The translations under genes were made by a program, and so were the position numbers. A stretch of 64,000 bases of DNA. Origin: Candidatus Poribacteria bacterium. GTDB lineage: Bacteria; Poribacteria; WGA-4E; WGA-3G. Positions 8,317 to 18,745 of this stretch are shown piece after piece. The stretch spans positions 62,001-126,000 of the forward strand of contig JAJDUH010000024.1 of NCBI GenBank assembly GCA_022826805.1, in the 5' to 3' direction. The stretch's first letter is position 1; each line of letters starts with the position of its first letter. Under the pieces are notes generated by a model. It was not told the origin of the DNA. It saw only the letters and a list, made by a program, of their open reading frames with translations, and did no database searches.

Positions 8317-9918
8317 CTTACTGTTACCCACAAGTGTGGAGGTAAAGATGTTTGGCTTTCAGAGTTTTTTTCAGATTTCTTGCGGAGTCTCCACGAATGT
8401 GCTATGTTAGAGAGGTATTCTTAGTTCCCCTCTACAAAAAAAGTATTTATCTATTCCATAGGAGTTGAAAATGTCTTCAGATCGTCATGCGCCAGTTGCC
8501 TCTTGGAGTCGTCGGGAGTTTTCGGGACTTGATTTGGGAGATACCCGTCTTGATGAAAGACTCCTCAGTCTTGCCGATGTGTTCGCTGCTCACCCGGCAT
8601 CAGGGATTAACGCTGCCTGCCAGGATTGGGCGGCGACGAAAGCGGCGTATCGTTTCTTTGATAATCAGAAAGTGTCTTCAGAGCAGGTGCTTTCGCCTCA
8701 TTTTCAACGGACGGTTGAACGGATTCAAGCCCATAAACGTGTTTTCGCCATCCAAGATACGACGTATCTTGATTACACCGATCACCCGGCGACCCAAGGG
8801 TTAGGTTCGATTTCCACGGTGTCTCAGGAACGTCAAGGATTCGTCAAACATACCACGTTAGTCGTTAGTGCCTCGGGATTGCCACTTGGGTGTCTGACGG
8901 ATCAAGTGTGGGTTCGGGATGCCTCTGACAAGAGAGACGGCAAAGCCAAACCGCTTCAAGAAAGAGAAAGCTACAAATGGATTCAGGCACTTTCGCAGAC
9001 GCAGACCCGAATTCCAGAAGGCGTTGAAGTGATCACTATCTGTGACCGGGAAGCCGATATGTATGAGTTCTTTATTGCCGCAAAACAACAGCCTTTCGTG
9101 ATACGGGCGGCACAAAATCGTCGGATTCAAGATACCTACGATGCCCTGAAAACTTTGATGAATCACTCACCCCTCGCAGGGGAGTTCACGCTCGAGGTGC
9201 CGGCACGCCAACAGCAGCCGAAGCGGCAAGCCGCCCTACAAGTTTACTTCGCTCAGACGACCCTCAGCCCGCCATATCGTTCGCAGATTCCGGGGCAGAC
9301 AGAAAACCTGCCGACTGTCAATGTCTATCTCGTCTGGGTCATAGAACCCAATCCCCCTGACGGGATACCCCCGATCGAATGGCTACTGTTGACGAATGTC
9401 GAGGTCTCAACCTTCTCCGAGGCACGCCAACGCATACATTGGTATACCCAACGCTGGCATATTGAAGTCTTTTTCAAAGTCCTCAAGTCAGGCACGAAAG
9501 TTGAGGACACCCGATTACAGACCAAAGACCGCCTCCTACGATATATCGCGCTAATGAGTGTGATCGCTTGGCGACTTTACTGGATGACCCTCCTGAATCG
9601 AGACATCCCTACCGCCGATTGCACACATGCCTTGACAGAAAACGAATGGAAGGCACTTTATATGATCACCCACAAAACCCACACCTTGCCGAGAAAAACA
9701 CCTACGGTTGCTCAAGTCGTCGTCTGGATCGCAAAACTCGGTGGCTTTTTAGGACGCAAGTCCGATGGCACACCGGGGGTGACCGTCTTCTGGCGCGGGT
9801 GGCAACGCCTGACGGATATTGCCAACACCTTTGCCCTTGTTCACAATCCGGGAGAAAGTCATACCCCTTAGACTCAACACTGACGCATACCACATAAGAA
9901 CTTATGGGTAACAGGAAG
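8317..9918 (+). mobile_element. Complete IS4-family insertion sequence
   Basis: 1602 bp with one transposase gene. Terminal inverted repeats: the left end starts CTTACTGTTACCCACAAGTG, the right end (complement) CTTCCTGTTACCCATAAGTT, 17 of 20 matching. Both ends are flanked by the direct repeat CTTATCAG (8309-8316 and 9919-9926), an 8-bp target duplication. Removing the element restores CCCCCCTTATCAGGGGGG, the centre of a repeat found elsewhere in the window, so it jumped into a palindromic repeat. Intact frame, ends and duplication suggest a fairly recent insertion. Confidence 0.85.
8471..9871 (+). CDS. IS4-family DDE transposase
   Basis: 466 residues from the ATG at 8471 (GGAG at 8461-8464). 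It catalyses cut-and-paste transposition with an RNase H-fold DDE active site. Visible motifs are the first Asp in FAIQDTTYLDY, the second in ICDREADMYEF, and the C-terminal YREK-type block YTQRWHIEVFFKVLKSG carrying the catalytic Glu. The N-terminal region (LDLGDTRLDERL, ACQDWAATKAAYRFFDN) is the Tn5-like DNA-binding domain. Length is normal for the family and no frameshift is seen, so the enzyme is probably functional. Confidence 0.92.
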   Translation: MSSDRHAPVASWSRREFSGLDLGDTRLDERLLSLADVFAAHPASGINAACQDWAATKAAYRFFDNQKVSSEQVLSPHFQRTVERIQAHKRVFAIQDTTYLDYTDHPATQGLGSISTVSQERQGFVKHTTLVVSASGLPLGCLTDQVWVRDASDKRDGKAKPLQERESYKWIQALSQTQTRIPEGVEVITICDREADMYEFFIAAKQQPFVIRAAQNRRIQDTYDALKTLMNHSPLAGEFTLEVPARQQQPKRQAALQVYFAQTTLSPPYRSQIPGQTENLPTVNVYLVWVIEPNPPDGIPPIEWLLLTNVEVSTFSEARQRIHWYTQRWHIEVFFKVLKSGTKVEDTRLQTKDRLLRYIALMSVIAWRLYWMTLLNRDIPTADCTHALTENEWKALYMITHKTHTLPRKTPTVAQVVVWIAKLGGFLGRKSDGTPGVTVFWRGWQRLTDIANTFALVHNPGESHTP

Positions 9919-9971
9919 CTTATCAGGGGGGAATGTAAAAGCCTTACCCGCCGAAAAGGGGCTATTTATTT

Positions 9972-10463
9972 CTATAATTCACTATAGTTTTCGGTTTGGG
10001 GAAGGTTTAAAAAGAACTTTTCAATCTGGCTGGTATATGCTTCACCGTACTTCAGAAGTTCGTGGGAGGCATCGTACAGTTCAGAAGGCGGGAGTTCCTG
10101 ATACGGGTTGGCGATTTTTTCATAGTAGTCGAGTGCTTTCATGAAAAAGTCCAGTGTTTCCTTATCAATCGTGCTATTTTGGTATAAGGCGTGAAAGCTG
10201 TGATGCTTTTGTAGGGGCGGGGTTTGCCCACTAAATTCGATGATAACGTTGTTGATGTCCACAGCGCGCTGAATAATCATGAGAAAGCAGCTTTTAACGT
10301 AAGAGTGCGTAATGCGGTCTCCCTCAATATACGCTTCCTGCTTCGATGGGAGCCCATGTCGTAATTGATCGAAACATTCGCTTATAGATTCGAGTTTTGC
10401 TTTCACTGGGTTGAATCGGCGAGCTGCTAATTTCTTAGAAGTCCTTTTGTTTTTTTTCCCCAT
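9972..10463 (-). CDS. HepT/DUF86-like helical protein
   Basis: 163 residues, basic N-terminus (MGKKNKRTSKKLAARRF) then an all-helical region. The order MIIQRAVDINNVIIE, a Phe/His-rich loop, IDKETLDFFMKALDYYEKIA and a final helix resembles HepT-like (DUF86) toxins. The family's RX4-6HXY catalytic motif is not visible: the equivalent stretch reads YYEKIANPYQEL, so it may be inactive or a different helical family. No MntA-type nucleotidyltransferase partner lies beside it. A strong AAGGAGG precedes the start at 10463. Confidence 0.4.
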   Translation of the reverse strand: MGKKNKRTSKKLAARRFNPVKAKLESISECFDQLRHGLPSKQEAYIEGDRITHSYVKSCFLMIIQRAVDINNVIIEFSGQTPPLQKHHSFHALYQNSTIDKETLDFFMKALDYYEKIANPYQELPPSELYDASHELLKYGEAYTSQIEKFFLNLPQTENYSEL

Positions 10464-11313
10464 TGTATGTTTCCCTCCTTAGATTAATTCTCATTTTTTA
10501 TTTTTTATATTCTTTAGACGTTGGTGAACGCAAAAGGTTGTAATCTTCTTTCCTGGCACATCTGTTTTTATACCAATTCTGCCGCGTGTCTATTATAGTA
10601 AAGCCCGAAAATATGTGAACATTTGGCACGGATTCCTGTTCGTTTGCGTGTAGGGGTGGGACGCAAACTAAAAGTTTGCGCCCGCAAGATGCACAATCTA
10701 ACAGATTTGCGGCGTACTCGCCCCGGTTCATGCCTATACGGGGAATGCCATACGGGGAATGCCATAAGGCATTCATACCGTTGATTCGCATTCATACCCG
10801 GTGAAGTGCATAAGCACTTCATACCGTTGATTCTGATTCGCATTCATACCGTTGATTCATGCGACGTGCATCATGCTACAACTGGCAAGTTGGGTTATTA
10901 TAGTAGATTCCGTAATTGCTTAGACACTCGTATCGTAGTGTAAACTGTAAAGATGTGTGTCCTGATGGCACAGGCTAACAGCCTATGCTACAAGACACAA
11001 ACTAAAAGTTTATGCTACAAAGGGGCAACTTGGGTTGATTACAGTACTCTAATTACAAGCGCGTACACAGCGTGGATTTCCCCAAGATTCTTTCGTTTTT
11101 TTGAAGAAAACTGAGGTGGGATACGACAAACATGAATTAGTATGTCGGGAAATGTAAAACAAAGGCAAAATTTGCCGCGTATGGGCAAAATTTGGAGTTC
11201 CCTCCTACAGAGGATTTGAAATGGAGCGACCAAGGGATTGCGTAAATTCTGTTTGGTATCGCCTTTTTTAATGTGTTAAAATTAAAGACAAACAGATGCA
11301 TCAAAGGTAAAAA
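10464..11313. repeat. 850-bp gene-free repeat cluster
   Basis: No convincing gene. Seen in order: a TATAGTAAAGCCC...ATGTGAACA repeat (10594-10621); hairpin CGCAAACT-AAA-AGTTTGCG (10662-10680); hairpins GAATGCC-ATAA-GGCATTC (10757-10774) and GAAGTGC-ATAA-GCACTTC (10803-10820), each followed by ATACCGTTGATT; GGCAAGTTGGGTT near 10889; AGGCT-AAC-AGCCT and CAAACT-AAA-AGTTT hairpins, each followed by ATGCTACAA (10972-11020); GGCAACTTGGGTT near 11025; and a 48-bp repeat at 11148-11195 shared with 32464-32511. This is an accretion zone of several repeat families. Confidence 0.75.
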
Positions 11314-12300
11314 ATGATGAAAGCAATTATCAGAACAGGCGATGGTGGACCAGAAGTCCTACAATTAGCCGAATCACCTTCACCTACCCCAACAGCGACC
11401 CAACTCTTAGTCGATGTCCATGCTACCGCTTTAAACCGTGCCGATACAATTCAGCGACGCGGTGGATACCCACCACCGCCTGGTGAATCCGATATTATCG
11501 GTTTGGAGATTGCTGGCACTGTCTCAGCAATGGGAGATGCTGTGAAAGGCGGAATTTCTGAAGGCGATCGAGTTTTTGGGCTCGTCGGAGGCGGTGGCTA
11601 TGCAGAGCAGGCTGTCATTGATTACCGCATGGCAATGCCTATACCCGAGGCGTGGAGTTTTGAAGAAGCCGCTGCCGTCCCTGAGGTCTTTTTCACGGCG
11701 AATGAAAACATCTTCACATTGGGCAAATTGTCAGCGGGTGAGACAATTCTGATTCATGCGGGTGGAAGTGGGGTCGGGAGTGCTGGGGTTCAGATCTCGC
11801 AGCATGCGGGTGCTACTGTCTTCGTTACTGCGGGGACTCCGGAGAAAATTAACAGGTGTAAGGCACTCGGTGCAAGAGATGGCATTAATTACAAAACGAC
11901 CGACTTCGTTGCCGAGATCCAACGCTTGACAGATGGACAGGGTGTTGATGTCGTTTTAGACTTTATCGGTGCCCCATATTTTGAGCGGAATCTTTCGATA
12001 CTTAAAACAAAAGGTAGGCTATTGCAAGTCGGATTGATCGGCGGGTCTGCTACAGAAGTCAATCTTAACACAGTGATGCGCAATCGCCTCCAGATTATAG
12101 GTTCGGTCATGAGACCACAATCTATTGACGAAAAAATCGCTATTACAGGGCGTTTTGTTGAGCGATGGTTACCAGCGTTAAAAAGTGGCGTGCTCCAGCC
12201 AATCATTGACACCGTCTTTCCACTGGCAGAGGCGGCACAAGCACATGCGTATATGGAAGCGAACCGCAATTTTGGTAAAATCATTTTGAGGGTAAGATAG
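11314..12300 (+). CDS. NAD(P)H:quinone oxidoreductase, MDR superfamily
   Basis: 328 residues, the usual length for a zinc-less quinone oxidoreductase of the PIG3/Qor type, which transfers hydride from NADPH to quinones in the cytosol. The N-terminal GroES-like domain contains ATALNRADTIQRRGGYPPPP; the Rossmann domain has LIHAGGSGVGSAGVQ, the AxxGxxG-type cofactor loop, and DVVLDFIGAPYFERN. No zinc-binding cysteine cluster is seen. Two adjacent ATG codons (11314 and 11317) compete; the first is taken. It lies alone between a repeat cluster and the C25 peptidase gene. Confidence 0.88.
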   Translation: MMKAIIRTGDGGPEVLQLAESPSPTPTATQLLVDVHATALNRADTIQRRGGYPPPPGESDIIGLEIAGTVSAMGDAVKGGISEGDRVFGLVGGGGYAEQAVIDYRMAMPIPEAWSFEEAAAVPEVFFTANENIFTLGKLSAGETILIHAGGSGVGSAGVQISQHAGATVFVTAGTPEKINRCKALGARDGINYKTTDFVAEIQRLTDGQGVDVVLDFIGAPYFERNLSILKTKGRLLQVGLIGGSATEVNLNTVMRNRLQIIGSVMRPQSIDEKIAITGRFVERWLPALKSGVLQPIIDTVFPLAEAAQAHAYMEANRNFGKIILRVR

Positions 12301-12379
12301 CAGTTAGCAGTCAGCAGTCAGTTAAGTCGTGTAGCAGTTGCTGACGTTTCCCTAACGCAATCATTCTGGCTGATGGCTG

Positions 12380-15300
12380 ATGGCTATAAAGATGACACAA
12401 TTATTTTTACGACAGACAAGAACCAAACATAAGCCGGGGTCTCTGCCCTTCACTGGGAAGAAACAACGCACTCGATTTGGGCTTGGTATCCTGCTGGGCA
12501 TCCAGGTCCTCCTCTTTATTATAGGCATAGGTAGTACTCCTGCACAGGTTACCCAAGTCACATCAGATAGTGGGATCACTGTCCAATTCACCCTACCAGA
12601 ACTCACCATCTCTGAAGTAGTTCGAGACAATGTTCGTTACCAAGAGGTCGGTTATGCCGATAGTCGTTTCACGAATGAACCCGGCAATCCGAAGGTTCCA
12701 GTCACGCGGTTAATGTTAGGTATACCTGCATCAGTTGAAATTGAAGCGGTTGATGTTTCTGCTGCTCCCGTCGAGACGCGTAACGGGGTTCGCCTTGTGC
12801 CTGTCTCTATTTTCGACGTGCATGAATCTAACTCGCAGCACTCGGCGACGCAATACTGGAGAGAGAGTGGAAGTGCTTATCGGTCTGGTAAAAACCTTTC
12901 ATATCCAGGCTTACCTCTTGCCCGCGTTGTACGGGAAGGCTATATCCGCAATCAACGTGTCATCGCATTGGCACTGTATCCCGTGCAATATCTGCCGAAT
13001 ACCCGCCAATTACGTCTGTATTCACGTTTCACAGTGAATATCCGTTTTTCTAATAGCAGTCAGCAGTCAGCAGTCAGCAGTCAGTCAAGAGCGGTTAGTG
13101 GCAGTGATGTGATGCGCAACCGCCACACACCTATAGCCGGTAGCCGACAGTCGATGGTCGAATCGGAAGCGTTTGAACGTGCCCTATCGCATCAACTTCT
13201 CAATGCTGAGGCGGCGCGTCACTTCCGCGCCCCCCGACCACCGGTGGCTGCGGCACCAGCTGTCGTTCCTACCGAAACCAATGAAACACGTTATAAATTG
13301 TTTGTCAGAGAAACTGGCGTTTACGCTTTGACAGGGGCGGCTTTACAGCGCGACTGGGGCATAGAAATTGTCGGTACAGATCCAGCGCGACTCCGGCTCA
13401 CACAGGAAAATAGGGATATTCCTATCTACATTAGTGGTGCAAGCGATGGTCGTTTTGATCCGGAGGATGCCATCTTTTTCCTTGGGCATAAATCGAGCAA
13501 TCGCTATAGCCTCTGGAATATTTATTGGCTTACGCTTGACAGCGGTAGGCGCGTTCCAGCGCGGGTCCCGCAAATCACTGCCAGTCCCACAGATCCAACA
13601 GCAACACAGGTCCCCACTTTCCGCTCTAAAGTGAATTTTGAAGAAGATTACCTGACGAATAACCTTGAATTCATCTATACGGATACCGTCTCGCCCGGTA
13701 ATAAACATGGATGGTTTGATGCGCTGGACTTCTGGTATTGGGACGGTATTAAAAACGGCGGCGATGGTGCTGAAATGCGTCTTGAGTTTCCGCTTCATGA
13801 TGTTGCGAAAAGTTTTGATCCACCGCATATTGCTGTTGATTTGCAGGGCGGTACGCCGGTAGCCCATCAAGTTTTAGTTGCTATTAACGGGGTCCGAATT
13901 GAAGTCGCCGAGTGGCAGCAGCAAGACCCACTCACCGTTGCGCGTACCTTGCGCACATGGGATACACTCAAGGACGCTGCCAAAGGCGAGCAGAACGTCT
14001 TGTCCTTTGCCCGCATTGATGATAACGTTGATGAGGACACGACGCGGTATCCGTATCATGTCTACCTCAACCGTTTTTCTGTCGAGTATACTCGCCTTTT
14101 TAGAGCTGTTGCGGACGAGTTGTGGTTCAACTCGCCTACTGCGGAGGATGCCTCAAATGAACGGGTTCAGGGTGCGCGTAACCTCCAGTACAAGGTTGAG
14201 GCGTTCCTTGATCCGGGCGTACATATCTTTGAGACAGATGGTAATATCCTTACTGCTCGGATGCAGGGGGTCACCATAGAGAGAGATATAGAGAACCCTA
14301 ATGTATACAATGCACTTTTTCAGGTGTTTGATACCCGAAAGGCAGCGTTTATTGCTGTTTCTGATACTGCGTTACGTCAACCCGAACGCGTTGAGATTGT
14401 CGCGCCTACCGACTTAGCAACTGCGAGGCATAGTGCCGATTACATCGTTGTGACACACTCGGTGTTCTTAGATGCAGCACAAAGATTAGCAGCGTGGCGG
14501 GCGACACCTAAAGGTGGTGGATACCGTACGAAAGTAGTTACAACGGATGATATTTATAACACGTTTGGCGGTGGCGGTGTTAGTCCTAAGGCGATTAAGG
14601 CATTTCTGACACACGCGTATCAATCGTGGGTGCCACCAGCCCCGACTTATGTTGTGCTCTTCGGAGACGGAACGTTTGATTTTCGCGGCGTTGACACGGA
14701 AATTTATTCCGAGCCACCTGAACTCACTGGTTATATTCCGACACACTACATTCGAACGGATTCTTTTGGTCGGACTTCGGCGGACCACTGGTATGCTACT
14801 GTCTCTGGGCACGATGAATTCACCGATTTTTATCTCGGTAGGCTCAGCGTTGAAAGTGTCAGCCAGGCGGATGCTGTCGTTGACAAAATCTTGGCTTATG
14901 AACAGAGTCCACCTAATGGGAATTGGCGCAGGAAGATTATCTCTGTCGCTGACGACGAAGTTAGCAACTCTGGAGATTTTATCTTCAAAAAGAGTCTCAA
15001 CGAAATTGCGAAAGACCACACCCGTTTAGGTTACGAAACTGTTGAAGTTTTTCTCGAAGATGTCATTGATCTTGTTGAAGCACGTCCACAGGAGTTTACG
15101 GGTCTTCTACCGCAACGTGTTGCAAAAGATAGGATTATTGAGGCACTTGGAGAGGGTGCTGTGCTCGCACAATATGCTGGGCATGGTGGCAGAATTGTCT
15201 GGGCGCACGAAGCAATCTTCGACAACGCATCGGTTGATCTGGTTGAAGAAACCGATAAGATTCCCTTCATGTTGGTTCTCAGTTGTTACAACGGTTATTT

Positions 15301-18300
15301 TGACAAACCCGGCGAACCGAGCATGGCTGAGAAGTTGCTGCGCAAAGATAGGGGTGGTATCATCGGTATGTTAAGTGCGACGCGGCTGACTTATGGCAGC
15401 GGAAACGATGCACTCAACCGTATTATCTTCGATATGCTCTTTAAACGGAACATTCGGCAACTCGGTCCCTTAAGTTTTGATTCTAAAGTTGAACTGCTGA
15501 TGACGGAAGGCACGGGACAGATTGACATCATGATGGAATACACGCTTTTCGGGGATCCTGCTTTGCAGCTTGCTATTGCTGGTGGTGAGATTTTGCCTGA
15601 TGTTGAGACGAAAACAGTTGCGCCAGGTGATACCCTCCGGATCGCCCCCGGATACGTTCAGAATGCGAGTTACGATCCAAGGACTCGTACGAAGCGTTTT
15701 ACCAGAAATACCACCTTTAGTGGATCGCTTACTGTCAAGGCACTGTTTCCAGGAAAAACGGTTGTCGCCCAAGGAATCTCAGGTCCTGTTAACTACTACA
15801 CGGGTGATGTAATTTCGACGAAGACACTTACTGTCAGCAATGGTGCCTATCCGGCGGTAACCTTTGCCGTTCCACAAAATATTGCGAGCGGTGATGCGCA
15901 CGTTGAGTACTATGCCCAAAGTGACACAACGGTTGCTGTCGGTGGTGATGGATTTACCGTCAATATCCCAAAAATTCTTGATATTCAGGCTGAGTTGGTC
16001 GGTGAGGACAAATTCCGTATCTCTGTTCAGGTTTCCGATGAGAAAGAGGAGTTGGCTTCAGTCCTCTTGACTTGGCGCAACCCTGAAAGTCGGTCATGGG
16101 AGAATGTGAGCCTCACTCCGGCACCACCACCTCTTTCAACAGAAGGATGGTGGACAGTGCCTGAACTGCTTAATGCTCCAACCGACGGTTCTCTCATCCG
16201 GTATGAAATTTTGGTCACAGACACAGACAATAATGCGGTTACGAGTCAGATATTGCGGTATTACCCCTACGAGTATCCGAATCTTTCTGTTGTGCAGATA
16301 AATAGAACCGATGTTGTTGGATACGGTTATGACGCCGAAACGAAGGAGTGGTATCTCTCGGCAGATGTCCAGGTAGAGGGAGAAGAGATAAAAACGCCTG
16401 TTGAAGTTGCCTTTTTTTACGGCAATCCGGATGTTGATAATGATACGATCGTTGATAGTGACATCAATCTCCTCGGGACTGCTCGGATCCAACCGGGAGA
16501 CTGGATACAACTTAACCCCTTAGTAGCATCTAAGAATGTCCCAACGGGGAAGGATGTCTACGAACCTGATCCGTTGAACACACTACCAATAGCGACTGCT
16601 GTTCTACCTCTAACAGGAAACTTTCCATTTATTGGCGGACAACCCGGGAAGGCTAACACACGCGGGTTACCTCTCGGTACACACGATATATTTGTCTATG
16701 TAGATCCAACCTTCGGCGGGACGGATCCACCCGGTAGCGTCCTCGAAAACGAAGAAGATGATAATATCGCCTATCGACGGATTACCGTTGACATGGGGGT
16801 AGTAGGCGTAGCGTCCTCAAGTCAGATTGTTAGTTTGGATCGCAACTGTGTTATCACTGCCCCACCTGGTGCGCTTCAAAACCCAACTGTACTTACTATA
16901 CGCTCCTTAGATGCGCAGAAGTTCGCTGCTGTGACAAGTTCAGTGGGGACAACGGCGAAACCTGACACTCCGAGTGAACTTATAGGTATTGTTGGCGGGA
17001 TGTCTAAGCGGGCACCGCTACCCGGCGGTTCGGTTTATGGTTATGAACTTGTTGTTGATGCGGACTCAGAAAAGGACGTTCAAGTTAGCGATAGTGTTGT
17101 GGCAAATAATTCGAAGACTTCTATTCAGTTGACTTCTCCGATAGCGATTGATTTTAGTTTCGATCTCGGGGCACTCGGCATGCAGCTTGCTGAAGAGTTG
17201 TTAGGGAGTTCGGAGGAAGTCACCGATGTATCGGATGTATCGGCTACAATTGGAACTGCAGTCGCATCCCGTGCACGCGGGATAGGGGTTTACCAATGGA
17301 GTCCGACACTCGGCAATTGGATCCGGTTACCCTCTCAACTGTTAGTCGATACGACGAGCACCTTACAACAGCGGCTGCATGTAACCAACATAGGCACAGA
17401 GAATGTTGGTGAAGGTGAACTCCGTGACATTCGCATCCATCCTGATGGGGCACTCACCGGGAAGTACGTCCTTCTTTTCACAGGTCCTCAAACCTATCGG
17501 ATGCTTCGCGCGCCCGTCATGGAAGACTCTCAATCGCTGGAAGCATTAGAAGTTATTTCATCGGCGGAGCAACTTGCAGGTTTCACTACAGATTATCCGA
17601 GCTTTCAGCATGGATTTTCTATTAACATGGAGACTGATTTTGACGCACCTTTCGGGTTTGGGGACATTTGGACATTCAACATAACTGCTCTTGAACAACC
17701 CTTGGATGTTGACCCGGACTTCGGGGGTGCTTCGCAGGGAGAATTACGTTGGTATGCATCTGGATTCGGGGATGGCAACCGCGGCACGGGTACTGTGAGT
17801 TATATCGAACTCCCAGCAGATACTACCATGCCGGAAGATCAGTGGATTATCTTTTTTTTAACCGACGCCGAGTTTCAGGTTGAAGGCGAGAGAACCGGTG
17901 TTCTACGTTCCCAGACCGACGGGAACGCGCCACTCCGCGGGACAGTTGGGCAACCGTTCTTTTACGCCCCCTACGGTTTACGTCTCCAAATTACACAAGG
18001 CACACGTTCCTTTGAGCCAGGCGATAGGTTTCGCTTTGAAACCCGATCTGTAGGGACCATTAGAGCGACAACAGATCGTCTTGGAGCGGTTACACTCTTG
18101 CATAGTGACGATACTGTGCCGCCAGATATACAGTTGACTATTGGTAACCAACAGCACTTCGTTCCAGGAGATGCCACGGATGCTGAACCGCTCATCGGTG
18201 CGACGCTCACTGATTCCAGCGGACTCGATTATCTCACCCGACCGCTGCTCTTGGAACTTGGAAGTGGTCTCTCGTACGAGCCTATCAGTCCAGAAGCGTA

Positions 18301-18745
18301 TCAGTTAACGTATCATCCCGGCTCGAATCAACTCGTTTTGACATATCTGTCTCCTGAACTTGAACCGCGGGAATATGAGATTCGGCTAACAGCCAGCGAT
18401 GTGCACGGGAACACTAACACAGAGCGCATCACGTTCCGGGTTCACGATACCTTGCAGCTGCTATCGTTTCTGAACTACCCGAATCCGTTCCCACGCACAA
18501 CCACGCTCACTTGTGAATTAACGGCACCGGCTGACTCGCTTGCTGTGAAGATTTATACACTGAGTGGGCGACTTATCCGTGAACTTTCAATGCCTGCGAC
18601 GCCTGGGTTTCTTATGGTGGAATGGGACGGCAGGGATGCTGATGGCATTGAGGTAGCAAATGGCGTTTACTACGCGAAAATTCAAATCAAGCGTGAGGGT
18701 GAAAAAGACATCACTGAGATACTTAAAATGATGAAGCTGCGTTAA
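12380..18745 (+). CDS. Gingipain-like C25 peptidase (PorU-like) with FlgD-type tail
   Basis: 2121 residues. After a basic N-terminus there is a signal anchor at about 33-52, then a gingipain propeptide-like domain, and a C25 caspase-fold domain at about 690-1080 with the His (YAGHGG, H935) and Cys (LSCYNG, C969) of the catalytic dyad. Many beta-sandwich segments follow, ending in a FlgD-like Ig/sorting domain (NYPNPFP ... GRLIREL ... WDGRDADG ... GVYYAKI). In Bacteroidota such a protein is PorU, the surface sortase of type IX secretion. The next gene encodes a PorV-like protein, supporting that role. Residues about 226-240 are Ser/Gln-rich and encoded by a run of GCAGTCA repeats, a repeat inserted in frame. 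The start is uncertain (12380 or 12392); no Shine-Dalgarno is obvious. Confidence 0.82.
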   Translation: MAIKMTQLFLRQTRTKHKPGSLPFTGKKQRTRFGLGILLGIQVLLFIIGIGSTPAQVTQVTSDSGITVQFTLPELTISEVVRDNVRYQEVGYADSRFTNEPGNPKVPVTRLMLGIPASVEIEAVDVSAAPVETRNGVRLVPVSIFDVHESNSQHSATQYWRESGSAYRSGKNLSYPGLPLARVVREGYIRNQRVIALALYPVQYLPNTRQLRLYSRFTVNIRFSNSSQQSAVSSQSRAVSGSDVMRNRHTPIAGSRQSMVESEAFERALSHQLLNAEAARHFRAPRPPVAAAPAVVPTETNETRYKLFVRETGVYALTGAALQRDWGIEIVGTDPARLRLTQENRDIPIYISGASDGRFDPEDAIFFLGHKSSNRYSLWNIYWLTLDSGRRVPARVPQITASPTDPTATQVPTFRSKVNFEEDYLTNNLEFIYTDTVSPGNKHGWFDALDFWYWDGIKNGGDGAEMRLEFPLHDVAKSFDPPHIAVDLQGGTPVAHQVLVAINGVRIEVAEWQQQDPLTVARTLRTWDTLKDAAKGEQNVLSFARIDDNVDEDTTRYPYHVYLNRFSVEYTRLFRAVADELWFNSPTAEDASNERVQGARNLQYKVEAFLDPGVHIFETDGNILTARMQGVTIERDIENPNVYNALFQVFDTRKAAFIAVSDTALRQPERVEIVAPTDLATARHSADYIVVTHSVFLDAAQRLAAWRATPKGGGYRTKVVTTDDIYNTFGGGGVSPKAIKAFLTHAYQSWVPPAPTYVVLFGDGTFDFRGVDTEIYSEPPELTGYIPTHYIRTDSFGRTSADHWYATVSGHDEFTDFYLGRLSVESVSQADAVVDKILAYEQSPPNGNWRRKIISVADDEVSNSGDFIFKKSLNEIAKDHTRLGYETVEVFLEDVIDLVEARPQEFTGLLPQRVAKDRIIEALGEGAVLAQYAGHGGRIVWAHEAIFDNASVDLVEETDKIPFMLVLSCYNGYFDKPGEPSMAEKLLRKDRGGIIGMLSATRLTYGSGNDALNRIIFDMLFKRNIRQLGPLSFDSKVELLMTEGTGQIDIMMEYTLFGDPALQLAIAGGEILPDVETKTVAPGDTLRIAPGYVQNASYDPRTRTKRFTRNTTFSGSLTVKALFPGKTVVAQGISGPVNYYTGDVISTKTLTVSNGAYPAVTFAVPQNIASGDAHVEYYAQSDTTVAVGGDGFTVNIPKILDIQAELVGEDKFRISVQVSDEKEELASVLLTWRNPESRSWENVSLTPAPPPLSTEGWWTVPELLNAPTDGSLIRYEILVTDTDNNAVTSQILRYYPYEYPNLSVVQINRTDVVGYGYDAETKEWYLSADVQVEGEEIKTPVEVAFFYGNPDVDNDTIVDSDINLLGTARIQPGDWIQLNPLVASKNVPTGKDVYEPDPLNTLPIATAVLPLTGNFPFIGGQPGKANTRGLPLGTHDIFVYVDPTFGGTDPPGSVLENEEDDNIAYRRITVDMGVVGVASSSQIVSLDRNCVITAPPGALQNPTVLTIRSLDAQKFAAVTSSVGTTAKPDTPSELIGIVGGMSKRAPLPGGSVYGYELVVDADSEKDVQVSDSVVANNSKTSIQLTSPIAIDFSFDLGALGMQLAEELLGSSEEVTDVSDVSATIGTAVASRARGIGVYQWSPTLGNWIRLPSQLLVDTTSTLQQRLHVTNIGTENVGEGELRDIRIHPDGALTGKYVLLFTGPQTYRMLRAPVMEDSQSLEALEVISSAEQLAGFTTDYPSFQHGFSINMETDFDAPFGFGDIWTFNITALEQPLDVDPDFGGASQGELRWYASGFGDGNRGTGTVSYIELPADTTMPEDQWIIFFLTDAEFQVEGERTGVLRSQTDGNAPLRGTVGQPFFYAPYGLRLQITQGTRSFEPGDRFRFETRSVGTIRATTDRLGAVTLLHSDDTVPPDIQLTIGNQQHFVPGDATDAEPLIGATLTDSSGLDYLTRPLLLELGSGLSYEPISPEAYQLTYHPGSNQLVLTYLSPELEPREYEIRLTASDVHGNTNTERITFRVHDTLQLLSFLNYPNPFPRTTTLTCELTAPADSLAVKIYTLSGRLIRELSMPATPGFLMVEWDGRDADGIEVANGVYYAKIQIKREGEKDITEILKMMKLR
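13054..13086. repeat. In-frame GCAGTCA tandem repeat inside the C25 gene
   Basis: Four head-to-tail copies of AGCAGTC(A) inside the C25 coding frame. The same motif occurs in gene-free DNA at 12300-12325, and related GGTCAGTTATC forms at 18746-18780, 29770-29805, 53935-53960 and 55453-55490. Here it adds a Ser/Gln-rich linker without breaking the frame. Confidence 0.75.

Noticed and set aside
10560..11040. CRISPR array
   Set aside because: The repeats differ in length and stem sequence and lack regular spacers; no cas genes nearby.
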